The translations under genes were made by a program, and so were the position numbers. Below the pieces are notes generated by a model. It was not told the DNA's origin, ran no database searches, and worked only from the letters and a program-made list of their open reading frames with translations. A DNA stretch of 44,692 nt from Candidatus Rifleibacteriota bacterium. GTDB lineage: Bacteria; Muiribacteriota; Ozemobacteria; Ozemobacterales; Ozemobacteraceae. The stretch lies in contig JADFXM010000059.1 of assembly GCA_015233565.1 (NCBI GenBank), positions 1-44,692 of the forward strand. Direction: 5' to 3'. Shown piece by piece: positions 16,701 through 24,147 of this stretch. Position 1 is the first letter of the stretch, and each line of letters starts with the position of its first letter.

Positions 16701-17301
16701 GGATCACGTTCTGGCTTCAGGGAAAAACATCAAAGTATTGGTCTTGGACACCGAGGTTTATTCCAATACCGGTGGTCAAATGAGCAAATCAACTCCTCTT
16801 GGAGCAGTAGCGCGTTTCGCAGCTGGTGGAAAACCTCTTCCCAAAAAAGACCTTGCAATGATGGCCATGGCGTATGGAAATATCTATGTAGCAAAAGTTG
16901 CACTCGGCGCCAATCAGGGACAGGTTGTAAAAGCCATGCAGGAAGCCGAAGCTTATAATGGCCCTGCAATCGTAATTGCCTATGCACACTGCATTGCCCA
17001 TGGAATCGATATGTCCAAGGGCCTCGAAGAACAGAAAAAAGCCGTTGCATGCGGACACTGGCCTTTGTTCAGATTCAATCCAACCCTTATCCAGGAGGGA
17101 AAAAACCCACTCCAAATGGATTCAGCCGAACCCACACTTGAACTCAAGGAATTTCTCTATGGTGAAAATCGCTACAGAAGCCTCACCAAGAGCAATCCGG
17201 AAGCAGCGCAACACCTTCTCGTTGAAGCTGAGAAGAACGTCAAATTCCGATACCGCCTCTACAAAGCTCTTTCGGAAATGGATGTCAAGAAACTGGTCTG
17301 A
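13702..17301 (+). CDS. nifJ: pyruvate:ferredoxin (flavodoxin) oxidoreductase
   Basis: A 1199-residue single-chain PFOR, full length for the family. It converts pyruvate and CoA to acetyl-CoA, CO2 and reduced ferredoxin or flavodoxin in the cytoplasm. Domain I begins DGNTAAAHVAHATNEVIAIYPITPSSPMGE. An 8Fe-8S ferredoxin domain carries CVQCGLCSLVCP (from about Cys698) and CTGCGNCVNVCP (from about Cys754). The proximal cluster cysteines include CAGCGE (about 832-835). The thiamine-diphosphate site is GDGWAYDIGYGGLDHVL to YSNTGGQMS (about 988-1030). The start is the GTG at 13702 with AGGAGG five bases upstream; an upstream TTG overlaps that site. The gene has its own promoter and terminator. It implies anaerobic or fermentative metabolism. 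Confidence 0.98.
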   Translation: MSESKKHAMMDGNTAAAHVAHATNEVIAIYPITPSSPMGEVSDEKSAAGEKNIWGNVPVVTEMQSEGGASGAVHGSLTAGALTTTFTSSQGLLLMIPNMYKIAGELTSGVIHVAARSLACQGLSIFGDHSDIMAVRQTGYALLGANSIQEVMDMSLISQAATLQSRIPFIHFFDGFRTSHEVNKIEVLSFDQMRAMLPDALINAHRERGISPDRPSMRGTAQNPDVYFQGRETVNSYYQKTPGIVQKAMDDFAKIAGRSYKLFDYVGAPDADRIVVIMGSGAETMHEVVDYMTAKGEKVGLLKVRLYRPFSVEHLIKAIPATVKSISVLDRTKEPGCAGEPLYLDIRNSIGEAMEAKTTQFKSWPKIVGGRYGLGSKEFTPAQCIAVFDNLKASEPKNHFTVGIIDDLTNTSLSVGKAVETGDPSTYCAKFYGLGSDGTVGANKDSIKIIGMETDNNAQGYFVYDSKKSGSTTISHLRFGKKALRCPYLITQANFIACHNFSFLEKYDMLSDLKEGGVFLLESPFSAKEVWDKIPAEVQKGMIEKKARFYVLEAVKLAEEIGLGNRINILMQTAFFEISKILPRDHYVNSIKDAVKKTYGKKGENIIKMNYEAVDNSIKSLEEVKYPNQVSSTIHVPPTVSKDAPEFVRSVLAPIMAGKGDSLPVSKMPIDGTFPTATTMWEKRNVATSIPVWDTKTCVQCGLCSLVCPHAAIRTKIYDTKYLREAPPTFKQAKANGYKDKDLAFTVQVAPEDCTGCGNCVNVCPAHQKGSDGAKLPTKAINLNPQLPLRESERANFNFFLALPETDPSLFTVNNPKSSQLVRPLFEFSGACAGCGETPYVKLMTQLFGDHLMVANATGCSSIYGGNLPSTPYCKRADGRGPAWSNSLFEDNAEFGYGMRVAADTIHAQALSLLDNLSKCTCSACKEIAPLFETIRKADQSTQPGIETQRDNVVKLKAALKKCTEPEAKRLHEIADFLVKRSVWVLGGDGWAYDIGYGGLDHVLASGKNIKVLVLDTEVYSNTGGQMSKSTPLGAVARFAAGGKPLPKKDLAMMAMAYGNIYVAKVALGANQGQVVKAMQEAEAYNGPAIVIAYAHCIAHGIDMSKGLEEQKKAVACGHWPLFRFNPTLIQEGKNPLQMDSAEPTLELKEFLYGENRYRSLTKSNPEAAQHLLVEAEKNVKFRYRLYKALSEMDVKKLV

Positions 17302-17340
17302 AAATTAAACTAATCGCACTAAAGTAAAGTGATCTGAACT

Positions 17341-17390
17341 TTGCGGCGGATTGCAGCCCTACAGGCGTGATCCGCCGCAATTTATTTTTC
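17341..17390 (+). terminator. intrinsic terminator of nifJ
   Basis: An 11-bp perfect stem TTGCGGCGGAT (17341-17351) and ATCCGCCGCAA (17370-17380), with an 18-nt loop, followed by TTTATTTTT. Confidence 0.88.
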
Positions 17391-17446
17391 CGGACGTTGT
17401 TGACACTGCAGAAGATGCAATAAAACAGCAACGTGACAAGTCGTTA

Positions 17447-17574
17447 GAGACTGTCGATTATTCTCGGTATATTTTATTCGGTACAAAACGGCTTCCTTCT
17501 GATGCGAGAATGCGAGACGAAAACTTGGGCGGGTACACAATAAATGAATTTTAGGGGATTTTTCGACAGACTCG
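17447..17574 (+). mobile_element. A-family mini-element, copy A1
   Basis: 128 bp with imperfect terminal inverted repeats built on CTGTCGAAAAATC and flanked by TTA on both sides. It is the first of a row of three. The frames within it are not genes. Confidence 0.82.
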
Positions 17575-17577
17575 TTA

Positions 17578-17706
17578 GAAGCTGTCGGAAAGTCTCGGTA
17601 CATTTTATCCGGAAAAAAACAACCCACTGTTGATGCTAAAAAGCGAGGCAAATAATTCGGTGGGTACACAAAAATATGAAAAATAGGGGATTTTTCGACA
17701 GACTCG
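17578..17706 (+). mobile_element. A-family mini-element, copy A2
   Basis: 129 bp, starting directly after the TTA that ends A1 and in the same orientation. Its right flank is altered by the insertion of element D1. Confidence 0.82.
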
Positions 17707-17711
17707 TTTAA

Positions 17712-17928
17712 CCGAAGTTCCCGAGTGAAAAAGCCCTCTTGTTATGACCTGAAGCCAAAAAGAAGCCTTTTTTGCCTGCTTTTTTTGTCCATGTAAATTT
17801 GACGTCTGAAAATACCATTTGAAGATGGTTTCAAGGGTTTTCCTACTGTCCAGTAAAAACCGTCTGAAAAATGCCTTAAATTCGTTTACAGATCAGGATT
17901 TCAATAGATTTTGGGTCCGGAACTTCGG
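17712..17928 (+). mobile_element. D-family mini-element, copy D1 (217 bp)
   Basis: Bounded by perfect 10-bp inverted repeats CCGAAGTTCC and GGAACTTCGG. The flanks GTTTAA and GTTAAA differ at one of six positions, consistent with an aged 6-bp target duplication. The only other copy is 25539-25755, also exactly 217 bp and inverted. It separates A2 from A3. Confidence 0.85.
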
Positions 17929-17932
17929 GTTA

Positions 17933-18061
17933 AAAGTTGTCGGAAAGTCTCGGCATATTTTATCCGGCAAAAGGTTGCTCGCTTCTGATGCTATAAAACG
18001 GGGCCAAAATTCGGGTGTTACATTTAAAAAATGAAAATTCCGGGATTTTTCGGAAGTCTCG
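17933..18061 (+). mobile_element. A-family mini-element, copy A3
   Basis: 129 bp, flanked by TTA at 17930-17932 and 18062-18064. It is more diverged at its ends than A1 and A2. Confidence 0.78.
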
Positions 18062-18146
18062 TTAGACTGATTTTGTTTTTTTACCACAAGTTTTAGGTAG
18101 AAGATTTCGTCATTATTTAATGTAATTGTCGCACATGATGAATGTG

Positions 18147-18174
18147 TTTAGTATTTAGTATTTAGTATTTAGTG
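18147..18174. repeat. 7-bp tandem repeat (TTTAGTA x4)
   Basis: Three perfect TTTAGTA units and a fourth TTTAGTG, directly followed by GATATAAT and the AGGAG ribosome site of the next gene. Slippage here would change promoter spacing, not a reading frame. Confidence 0.85.
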
Positions 18175-18191
18175 ATATAATAGGAGTAGGT

Positions 18192-18779
18192 ATGGAAAAT
18201 TTAAAAATATTATTTAATAAGTTGGAAAACTTTTTGGACAAAGAGAGAAGAAGTCTTTCTTTCCTTTCTCGATCTACACAAAGATCGATTTTTGTCTTTC
18301 TTGTTTTCTGCATGGTTTTCTTTCCGCCAATAAACGGTTACTCTCAAGAGAGCTTGTCTGTTGCATCACTTCCTCTGCCTATCGCGTCTGCACCACTTAA
18401 CAAGCTTGATAAATCAGATAGCTCCGAAGACTACTGCATCGGTGTTTCCTTCAATAACAAACAAGTCGCCTCCATTACTACTGACGGTCTTGAAAAATTG
18501 AAACAACAATCATTTGAAATTCCTGAAGCTGGACAACCGGCAAAGGGCCCATCTTTGCTTGAAATTTTGCGTTCATCCGGAATTAAAGATTTCAAGATGG
18601 TTCTTGTGAAAGGGTATTCCAAGTGGCGTATCACTACCGCTGAGATAACCTTGAATAAGAGTCAAATTGATGAAAATTTCCTTTTAAGCATTTCCAATCG
18701 ACGTACAGCCAAACTCGCCAGCCCGGACATCCCCTTCAAAGACTGGATCATCGATGTGTACAGCCTGGAGGTAAAATGA
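18192..18779 (+). CDS. exported or membrane-anchored protein of unknown function
   Basis: A 195-residue protein with a basic N-terminal stretch (about 1-32), then a hydrophobic segment (SIFVFLVFCMVFFPPINGYS, about 32-51), so an uncleaved anchor or long signal peptide. The rest would be periplasmic. The segment GPSLLEILRSSGIKDFKMVLVKGYSKWRI faintly recalls molybdopterin-binding (sulfite-oxidase-like) domains, but no cofactor cysteine is there. Its last codons overlap the start of the TiaS-like gene (ATGA). It leads the putative uptake locus. The function is unknown. Confidence 0.7.
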   Translation: MENLKILFNKLENFLDKERRSLSFLSRSTQRSIFVFLVFCMVFFPPINGYSQESLSVASLPLPIASAPLNKLDKSDSSEDYCIGVSFNNKQVASITTDGLEKLKQQSFEIPEAGQPAKGPSLLEILRSSGIKDFKMVLVKGYSKWRITTAEITLNKSQIDENFLLSISNRRTAKLASPDIPFKDWIIDVYSLEVK

Positions 18780-19528
18780 AAAATACGGTGTATATTGGCG
18801 TAGACGACACTGACATCATAGGCAGCCCCGGAACAGGGAAAGTTGCCAGGGGGCTCGCACAAATGTTGTCCGAAAAAAAATTGGCTGACTCTCTGGGAGT
18901 TAGTAGACATCAACTATTAGTTGACCCCAGAGTCAAGTACACTTCTCACAACAGCTGCAAAGGAATTGCTGTCATTACAGAAAACCCTGTGGCAGCACTT
19001 TTTCAATCGTGTATTGATTTCATCGAAGGTTGTTTTCAACCTGGCGCCGACCCGGGGCTCTGTATATGCGCAAAAAATCAGGTTTCTCCGGAAATTTTAA
19101 ACTTCGGTTTAAAAGCGGAAATCGAATTATTGACCAAACAAAATGCATATGAACTCGCTTCCAGGGAAGGTATTTTTTTGAAAGAACTAGGAGGGGATGG
19201 CAGCGGCATTATAGGAGCATTGGCCGCTGTAGGCCTTAGAGCCAGCGGAAACAATGGACGATTAGTTGACATAAGGGGCGTTCGGGAAATTAAAGGGATT
19301 ATTTCTGTTGAAGAAATAAAAATGAAAACTGGTATAATTGCTGTTCGAAACGACCAGGGACAAGATCTCAACGAAGATGTAATGATTGACAGCCTCGACT
19401 GGGTAAGGCCTTCGTTAATAGGTGGAATCCCCGTGCTCAAAGTTGTTTTATCTAAGGAGCCCTCTCAGCAAACAGGCAAGAGGATGTGGGTTCCCGCTGA
19501 AAAAGCCTTGAAAGGAATTGCGCACTGA
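18776..19528 (+). CDS. TiaS-like protein (tRNA-Ile2 agmatidine synthetase N-terminal region)
   Basis: A 250-residue protein like the N-terminal kinase and ferredoxin-like domains of archaeal TiaS. The nucleotide-site motif VYIGVDDTDIIGSPGTGKVARGLAQML (about 4-30) is followed by RVKYTSHNSCKGIAV and a GGDGSGIIGALAAVGLRASGNNGRLVDIRG core. It lacks the C-terminal OB-fold and zinc-ribbon parts of the full tRNA enzyme (about 420 residues). Bacteria normally use TilS for this modification, so another substrate is likely. It is coupled by ATGA to an exported protein and lies before an ECF-S-like membrane protein and a TonB receptor. That suggests a role in making or activating a cofactor-like compound. 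Confidence 0.75.
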   Translation: MKNTVYIGVDDTDIIGSPGTGKVARGLAQMLSEKKLADSLGVSRHQLLVDPRVKYTSHNSCKGIAVITENPVAALFQSCIDFIEGCFQPGADPGLCICAKNQVSPEILNFGLKAEIELLTKQNAYELASREGIFLKELGGDGSGIIGALAAVGLRASGNNGRLVDIRGVREIKGIISVEEIKMKTGIIAVRNDQGQDLNEDVMIDSLDWVRPSLIGGIPVLKVVLSKEPSQQTGKRMWVPAEKALKGIAH

Positions 19529-19589
19529 CAAGCTCTTCATAATTTTTTTGGTTTGATTTTTTCATCCGGAATGACAAGGAGAGAAAAAT

Positions 19590-20201
19590 ATGGATAACAA
19601 AACCATTGATTTACCCGTTTCAAATATCAAAGAAACAGGGATTTTAGATTTTCAGAGTGAGAATGTAAAGTTTCTATTAAAGTTTATCTGCCTGATAGGC
19701 TTTGGAGCAATAGTAGCTTTAGGAAAAAAACTCTCTCTCCCCCTTGAAATACCTGGGCACAGCGCACTTCTATGGCTTGGGCTAATGATAGCAGGGCGCG
19801 GGCTTGTTCGACATGAAGGTGCAGGAATCGTGATTGGTGTCAGCACAGCCTTGTGGGGAATCCCGTTCGGCTTGAATAATAGTTTTACCTATAACCTGGG
19901 ACTATATGGCATCACAGGTGTAACCCTGGATTTAGTTCTATTATTTCCCAGAGTGAAAATTGACAGTCCAGTTGGTTCAATTATTTGCGGAATGCTTGCA
20001 CATATGGTTAAATTCAGTTTTATAGTAACCAGTGCACTAACAAGTAATGTCGCACGACAATTTTTATTATTTGGCTTTTTAAAATCCGCATTTCTTCATC
20101 TTTTTTTTGGCGCAGTTGCAGGTTTCCTGGGACTGACTGCGTACATGCTCATTCGAAAACTATTTGACAAAGTGTTGAGTAAAATCAAAGCCTTTATTTA
20201 G
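19590..20201 (+). CDS. integral membrane protein, ECF transporter S-component-like
   Basis: A 203-residue protein with about five or six hydrophobic helices after a 27-residue soluble N-terminus. GHSALLWLGLMIAGRGLVRHEGAGIVIGVSTALWGIPFG and a GAVAGFLGLTAYMLIRKLF end resemble substrate-binding S components of ECF vitamin/metal importers. That family has few fixed residues, so the match is by topology and feel. GGAGAG precedes the ATG. A terminator follows at 20266. No ECF ATPase or T component is in the window; it could share a distant one. Another small membrane protein type is possible. Confidence 0.55.
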   Translation: MDNKTIDLPVSNIKETGILDFQSENVKFLLKFICLIGFGAIVALGKKLSLPLEIPGHSALLWLGLMIAGRGLVRHEGAGIVIGVSTALWGIPFGLNNSFTYNLGLYGITGVTLDLVLLFPRVKIDSPVGSIICGMLAHMVKFSFIVTSALTSNVARQFLLFGFLKSAFLHLFFGAVAGFLGLTAYMLIRKLFDKVLSKIKAFI

Positions 20202-20265
20202 GGAAAAAACATTTTACAACAATGGCATGTTTCGGGTAGAAAATTAAATTGCCACTAAAGCGTAT

Positions 20266-20296
20266 AGAACCTGTATCCTAAAAGGTTCTTTTTTTG
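20266..20296 (+). terminator. intrinsic terminator after the ECF-S-like gene
   Basis: AGAACCT (20266-20272) pairs with AGGTTCT (20283-20289), loop 10 nt, followed by seven T. It separates the TiaS-like genes from the TonB receptor transcript. Confidence 0.75.
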
Positions 20297-20404
20297 TAAG
20301 CGTTCACTTAGGTCTGTAAGTATTATAAATAAACGAAAAAGTACTTTTAAAAAGTCATAAAAACGGTTAGTTAAATATTCTATAAAGCCCTTAAAATGGC
20401 ATTA

Positions 20405-20534
20405 GAAGCTGTCGGAAAACTCTCGGTATATTTTACTCGGTACAAAGTGACTCGCTGTTGATGCCAAAAAGCGAGGCGAAAATTTGAATCGGTATATAAA
20501 AACATGAAAAATACGGGATTTTTCGACAGACTCG
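20405..20534 (+). mobile_element. A-family mini-element, copy A4
   Basis: 130 bp flanked on both sides by TTA. It is a solitary copy, which fixes the ends of the family at GAAGCTGTCG and CGACAGACTCG. Confidence 0.87.
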
Positions 20535-20864
20535 TTATACACCATTTTAGTAAATAGTAATAACTAAAATCACATGCCCAGGGAAATAACTTCCGAAGAT
20601 AATATTCTGCAATTAATGGGGTAAGTGAACGGTTACCTTTTTTTTCAGTATCTTGTGGCAATATCAAGAAAAACGTATTAAAATTGCTGCAATTATCTTG
20701 AGCATTGGAATTGAATATTCGAAGAAAAATCATTTACTCTAAACTCTCTAAAAACAGCTTCACCTGAAATTTTTGTGAGGATTGTTGCATTTGCCCTTTT
20801 GGCGTATTGCACAAAAATTGATCTTAGCCTGGAACTTATCTTTAATTCTATTTAGGGGTGTATC
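20535..20864. other. intergenic upstream of the TonB receptor
   Basis: About 330 bp without a gene. A possible promoter, TTGATC (20818-20823) and TTTAAT (20841-20846) with 17 bp between, would give a very short leader before the ATG at 20865, which has AGGGG as ribosome site. I see no riboswitch-like hairpin that I can name. Confidence 0.4.
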
Positions 20865-23066
20865 ATGCGAAACGTGTTTGTTTTCATTCTTTCAGCAATT
20901 TTTTTCTGGACTCCTTTGAACATTTGGGCAGCAATTAATGGAGAATATTCGGGAAAATTTACTCTGGATGAAATCGTTGTTGAGGGAGATCGTTCAGAAA
21001 CTGAAAGTACTGGACAAACACAGATTATCCAAGCCGAAGAATTAAACCAAAGGGGTGTAAAAACCCTTGATCAAGCTCTTCAACTCGTTCCGGGAATCAA
21101 TATCAGAGTGGGCGGAAATGGATCCCCACGCATTGACATGCTTGGATACAAAGACAGACATGTATTACTACTGCTCGATGGAGTTCCCCTTAATTCAACA
21201 TTCGATGGTCAAGTGGATCCACGAATGATCCCCGTTGAAATCATTAAAAAAATAAAGGTTAGTTATGGAGCAAGCTCTTCTTTATATGGTTCAGGCGCCC
21301 TGGGAGGTGTAATCAACATTATTACACGCCGGGGTGAAGCTAAAGATAAACTTTTCCTACAGGAAGAAGCAGGCACCGGCCTCAAACAATATGGAGCTTT
21401 GAGAGCTTCGGGAAAAGAGGGAAAATTTGACTACATTCTTGGACTCAACAACGAACAAAGCGATGGATTTGAGCTTTCAAAGTCATTTACCCCAACTTCG
21501 ACGGAAGATGGCGGAAAACGTAAAAACAGCGATTTTCGAAGATCTTCCATGTTTCTTCGTTTTGGATTAACTCCTTCAGAAAATTGGCAGTGGGGCGTTA
21601 CTTTTTCCACCCAAAATAGCGCCTATGGGTTACCTCCTCTTACGATTGCCGATATGTCAGATCCTTTTGCTACTAGAGTAAAATATGAACGTGTCAATAA
21701 TGATGACAGGCAAATTTTTCAACTGACGACATCCTATGTAGCTTCCGGCCCTTGGGAATATAAATTTTGGTTTTATCAAAATAGTCAGGCTGTGGAAAGC
21801 AGCGATTATGACGATGCAAACTATCTTGGAATGACAAATCCAAAAGTTAACGGAACATATCATCAGAATACAAACACACTAATTCGAGGAGAAACTTTCC
21901 AGGCAACTCGTTCAATGGGGAAGGACAGCAAACTAACCATCAGCCTTACATCCGAAAGCGATGAATGGACCGCTGATGGTCAAATTCGGGATGTTGCAGT
22001 CACTCCGAATATTATTGCCGGAAGTATAGTGGGCGCTGGAACAGGAACCGGTGGCGGAACGGGAAAAGGAACCGGCACTGGAACTGGTGGAAGCACTGGG
22101 ACAACTACTGGAGCAGGAACTGGAACTGGAACTGGAACTAGCACTGGGACAACTACTGGAGCAGGGACTGGAACCGGAGGCGGTGGTGGGGGCGGTAAGA
22201 ACAGCAATAAGACCTATGACATTCGCTCCTTTGATGACACTCGAACCCTTCACATTCAAACGCTTTCTACGGAATACATGTGCAAACCCTTTCAAAACCT
22301 TCGTCTGTCACTAGGTGGAAGCTTGTGCAAACTCTTTAGAGATACCCAAGACAACGATTCTCAGGGAGAGTTCCGCCTTGGTGCGTCCAGGGAACTTTCA
22401 GATGCCACTAGTATCCACGCTGCAGCAGCAAGAAAAGTAAGATTCCCCACTATTCAGGAACTCTACGACGAAACCAGCGGAAATGCCAATTTAACAACTG
22501 AGCATTCAATGAACTATGAGCTCGGACTGACTCATCAGATGAGTAAAAGAACGACTCTTGGAATGATTTTATTTTCAAGCACGGTCTCAAATTATATTGA
22601 AAAAGACACTACCGCTAACCTTTTCAAGAATTACGAGGACTACCTTTTCAAAGGTGTAGAGTTTACTTTCCGGCATAACTATCGACGCCCACTGTTGCTT
22701 GAAAGCGGCTTAACTCTTATGAATTCAAAAGATTTAACATCCGGAAGTGGGCGAGATGAACTTCAGTTTCGTCCAAAATTTAAATTCACAGTTTCAGGAA
22801 CATATACTTCGCACAATGGCAGTATGGCGCATCTTGAGCTCCTTTACGTTGACGGCCAGAATTTTTATTCCCGAACACTTCCACTTCAAAAAGCTTCACT
22901 GAATTGCATCTCTGTAGCTAATGCACGCTTGTCAACACCTGTCAGAAAAAGTGGCCTGACAGCCTTTCTCGGAGTGAACAACATTTTCGATCGGAACTAT
23001 GAGACTGCCTACGGAGTTCCAGCACCAGGAAGAATGATTTATTCAGGATTACAGGGAAACTTTTGA
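20865..23066 (+). CDS. TonB-dependent outer-membrane receptor with Gly/Thr repeat loop
   Basis: A 733-residue TonB-dependent receptor. A signal peptide (about 1-22) is followed by a TonB box (DEIVVEG, 35-41), a plug domain (about 48-165: LDQALQLVPGINIRVGG, VLLLLDGVPLN, YGSGALGGVINIITRR) and a 22-strand-type barrel to the terminal Phe. It imports a substrate using TonB energy; the BtuB/CirA-like plug would suit a vitamin, haem or siderophore, but the ligand is not readable. Residues about 388-444 are a low-complexity Gly/Thr/Ser tract not found in typical receptors, likely in an extracellular loop. A TonB protein is encoded next. Confidence 0.93.
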   Translation: MRNVFVFILSAIFFWTPLNIWAAINGEYSGKFTLDEIVVEGDRSETESTGQTQIIQAEELNQRGVKTLDQALQLVPGINIRVGGNGSPRIDMLGYKDRHVLLLLDGVPLNSTFDGQVDPRMIPVEIIKKIKVSYGASSSLYGSGALGGVINIITRRGEAKDKLFLQEEAGTGLKQYGALRASGKEGKFDYILGLNNEQSDGFELSKSFTPTSTEDGGKRKNSDFRRSSMFLRFGLTPSENWQWGVTFSTQNSAYGLPPLTIADMSDPFATRVKYERVNNDDRQIFQLTTSYVASGPWEYKFWFYQNSQAVESSDYDDANYLGMTNPKVNGTYHQNTNTLIRGETFQATRSMGKDSKLTISLTSESDEWTADGQIRDVAVTPNIIAGSIVGAGTGTGGGTGKGTGTGTGGSTGTTTGAGTGTGTGTSTGTTTGAGTGTGGGGGGGKNSNKTYDIRSFDDTRTLHIQTLSTEYMCKPFQNLRLSLGGSLCKLFRDTQDNDSQGEFRLGASRELSDATSIHAAAARKVRFPTIQELYDETSGNANLTTEHSMNYELGLTHQMSKRTTLGMILFSSTVSNYIEKDTTANLFKNYEDYLFKGVEFTFRHNYRRPLLLESGLTLMNSKDLTSGSGRDELQFRPKFKFTVSGTYTSHNGSMAHLELLYVDGQNFYSRTLPLQKASLNCISVANARLSTPVRKSGLTAFLGVNNIFDRNYETAYGVPAPGRMIYSGLQGNF
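22030..22197 (+). repeat. Gly/Thr-coding tandem repeats inside the TonB receptor
   Basis: Nested repeats. GGAACT hexamers (ACTGGA register) recur through the tract, and a 48-bp higher-order unit containing GCACTGGGACAACTACTGGA occurs at about 22092 and 22140. All units are multiples of three, so slippage would change loop length but keep the frame. Confidence 0.85.
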
Positions 23067-23133
23067 ATTTTGAAATAATTTTCGACTTTGTTAATTTGCT
23101 ATTTTTTAGAGCAATTTCTATTTTTCAATAGAA

Positions 23134-24126
23134 ATGCGATTAATCTTTTTTTCTTTATTACTCTTTTGCCTTTTATTACCCGTGATTCTTCATGACATTC
23201 CTTTTCCCAAGCTTGAAATATCCATTAATGGGGAACAAAACAGAATTGCCTCCGAAGAGCTTCAAATCAACCTGAAAGACAAATCAAAAACTAATAACGC
23301 AACACCCACCAAACCATATTTCTTTCTCGATGGCCATTTAGTTTTTATTCCTAATTTGAATAGTTCACAGACAATTGAATTTTTTCCTGAGGTAGAATCC
23401 ATAACAGAGTTTGAAAAAAAAGCAGCACTTCCCCCCGTATTATTTGACAAAAACCAATTTCACCTGCCTCAGCCAATTCCGGAAAGAGATTCTAAGCCAC
23501 CTGAGCCAGAAGCCACTCCCAGAGATTTCCCCGTACAACAAAAACCCGACCCAAAAAAATCTGTTCCTAAGCCGCCTCGGCAGTCCCCTTCCCCTCCCAT
23601 AAAGGCAGTTTCGAATTCAACCTTACCAAAGATTCCTACTCCCCAATCAAACCATGATGAAGCTCTCAAGCCGAAACAACCACAGGAAAATTTCACAGCT
23701 TTAAACAATGCCATGGAAAAATTAAGATCTTTGCGTAGCAATTTAAATCCCAATATTCAGGCCACTGACTCAAAACTATTCTCTGATTCGTCGTCATCCA
23801 AGAGTGAAAAAAATGGTACTGTTGGTCAAGTTAAAAACGACAATCACGAGATCGAAAAGTACCTTGCAAATGTTAGAAAACAAATCGAAAGAAATAAAAT
23901 CTACCCGGATTCAGCCCTAAAACAAGGTATTCAAGGAAAGGTCCTTGTAACATTTTCTATCGCTGAAGATGGCTGCCCCATAAATATCCAAATTCCAGAT
24001 TCCACATCATTTCAGTTAAAGAATGCCGCAAGGGATCTTTTTAAAAACCGAACCTTTCCCCCTCCTCCAAGCTCATTAAAAGCTGGATACCGCATAGAAA
24101 TTCCAATTAACTATTCACTTCATTAA
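23134..24126 (+). CDS. TonB family energy-transducing protein
   Basis: A 330-residue protein with an N-terminal membrane anchor (RLIFFSLLLFCLLLPVILH, 2-20), a long Pro/Lys-rich periplasmic spacer (about 95-190) and a C-terminal TonB domain (about 245-330: YLANVRKQIERNKIYPDSALKQGIQGKVLVTFSIAEDG, then FPPPP and a beta-strand end). It would couple inner-membrane energy to the receptor encoded just upstream. ExbB and ExbD are not in the window. The ATG has no Shine-Dalgarno; a small hairpin TTTCTAT/ATAGAAA ends right at it, so initiation may be weak or regulated. Confidence 0.9.
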   Translation: MRLIFFSLLLFCLLLPVILHDIPFPKLEISINGEQNRIASEELQINLKDKSKTNNATPTKPYFFLDGHLVFIPNLNSSQTIEFFPEVESITEFEKKAALPPVLFDKNQFHLPQPIPERDSKPPEPEATPRDFPVQQKPDPKKSVPKPPRQSPSPPIKAVSNSTLPKIPTPQSNHDEALKPKQPQENFTALNNAMEKLRSLRSNLNPNIQATDSKLFSDSSSSKSEKNGTVGQVKNDNHEIEKYLANVRKQIERNKIYPDSALKQGIQGKVLVTFSIAEDGCPINIQIPDSTSFQLKNAARDLFKNRTFPPPPSSLKAGYRIEIPINYSLH

Positions 24127-24147
24127 TTTGCCGCTAGGAGAGCTTTC

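Noticed and set aside
16730..17115. Antisense frames over nifJ
   Set aside because: Shadows of a strongly conserved coding sequence on the other strand, with no start signals.
17447..18061. CRISPR array
   Set aside because: The repeats are 128-130 bp, have inverted ends and no spacer pattern; no cas genes are present.
17351..18087. Several short open frames on both strands
   Set aside because: They coincide with A- and D-family elements and the nifJ terminator; their similarity is repeat similarity, not protein conservation.
18176..18181. TATAAT as the -10 box of the gene at 18192
   Set aside because: A start point there would leave only a few bases of leader and remove the AGGAG ribosome site; listed only as context of the 7-bp repeat.
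21933..22314. Pro-, Ser- or Glu/Leu-rich open frames overlapping the TonB receptor in other frames
   Set aside because: Shadows of the Gly/Thr-coding repeat tract; low complexity only.
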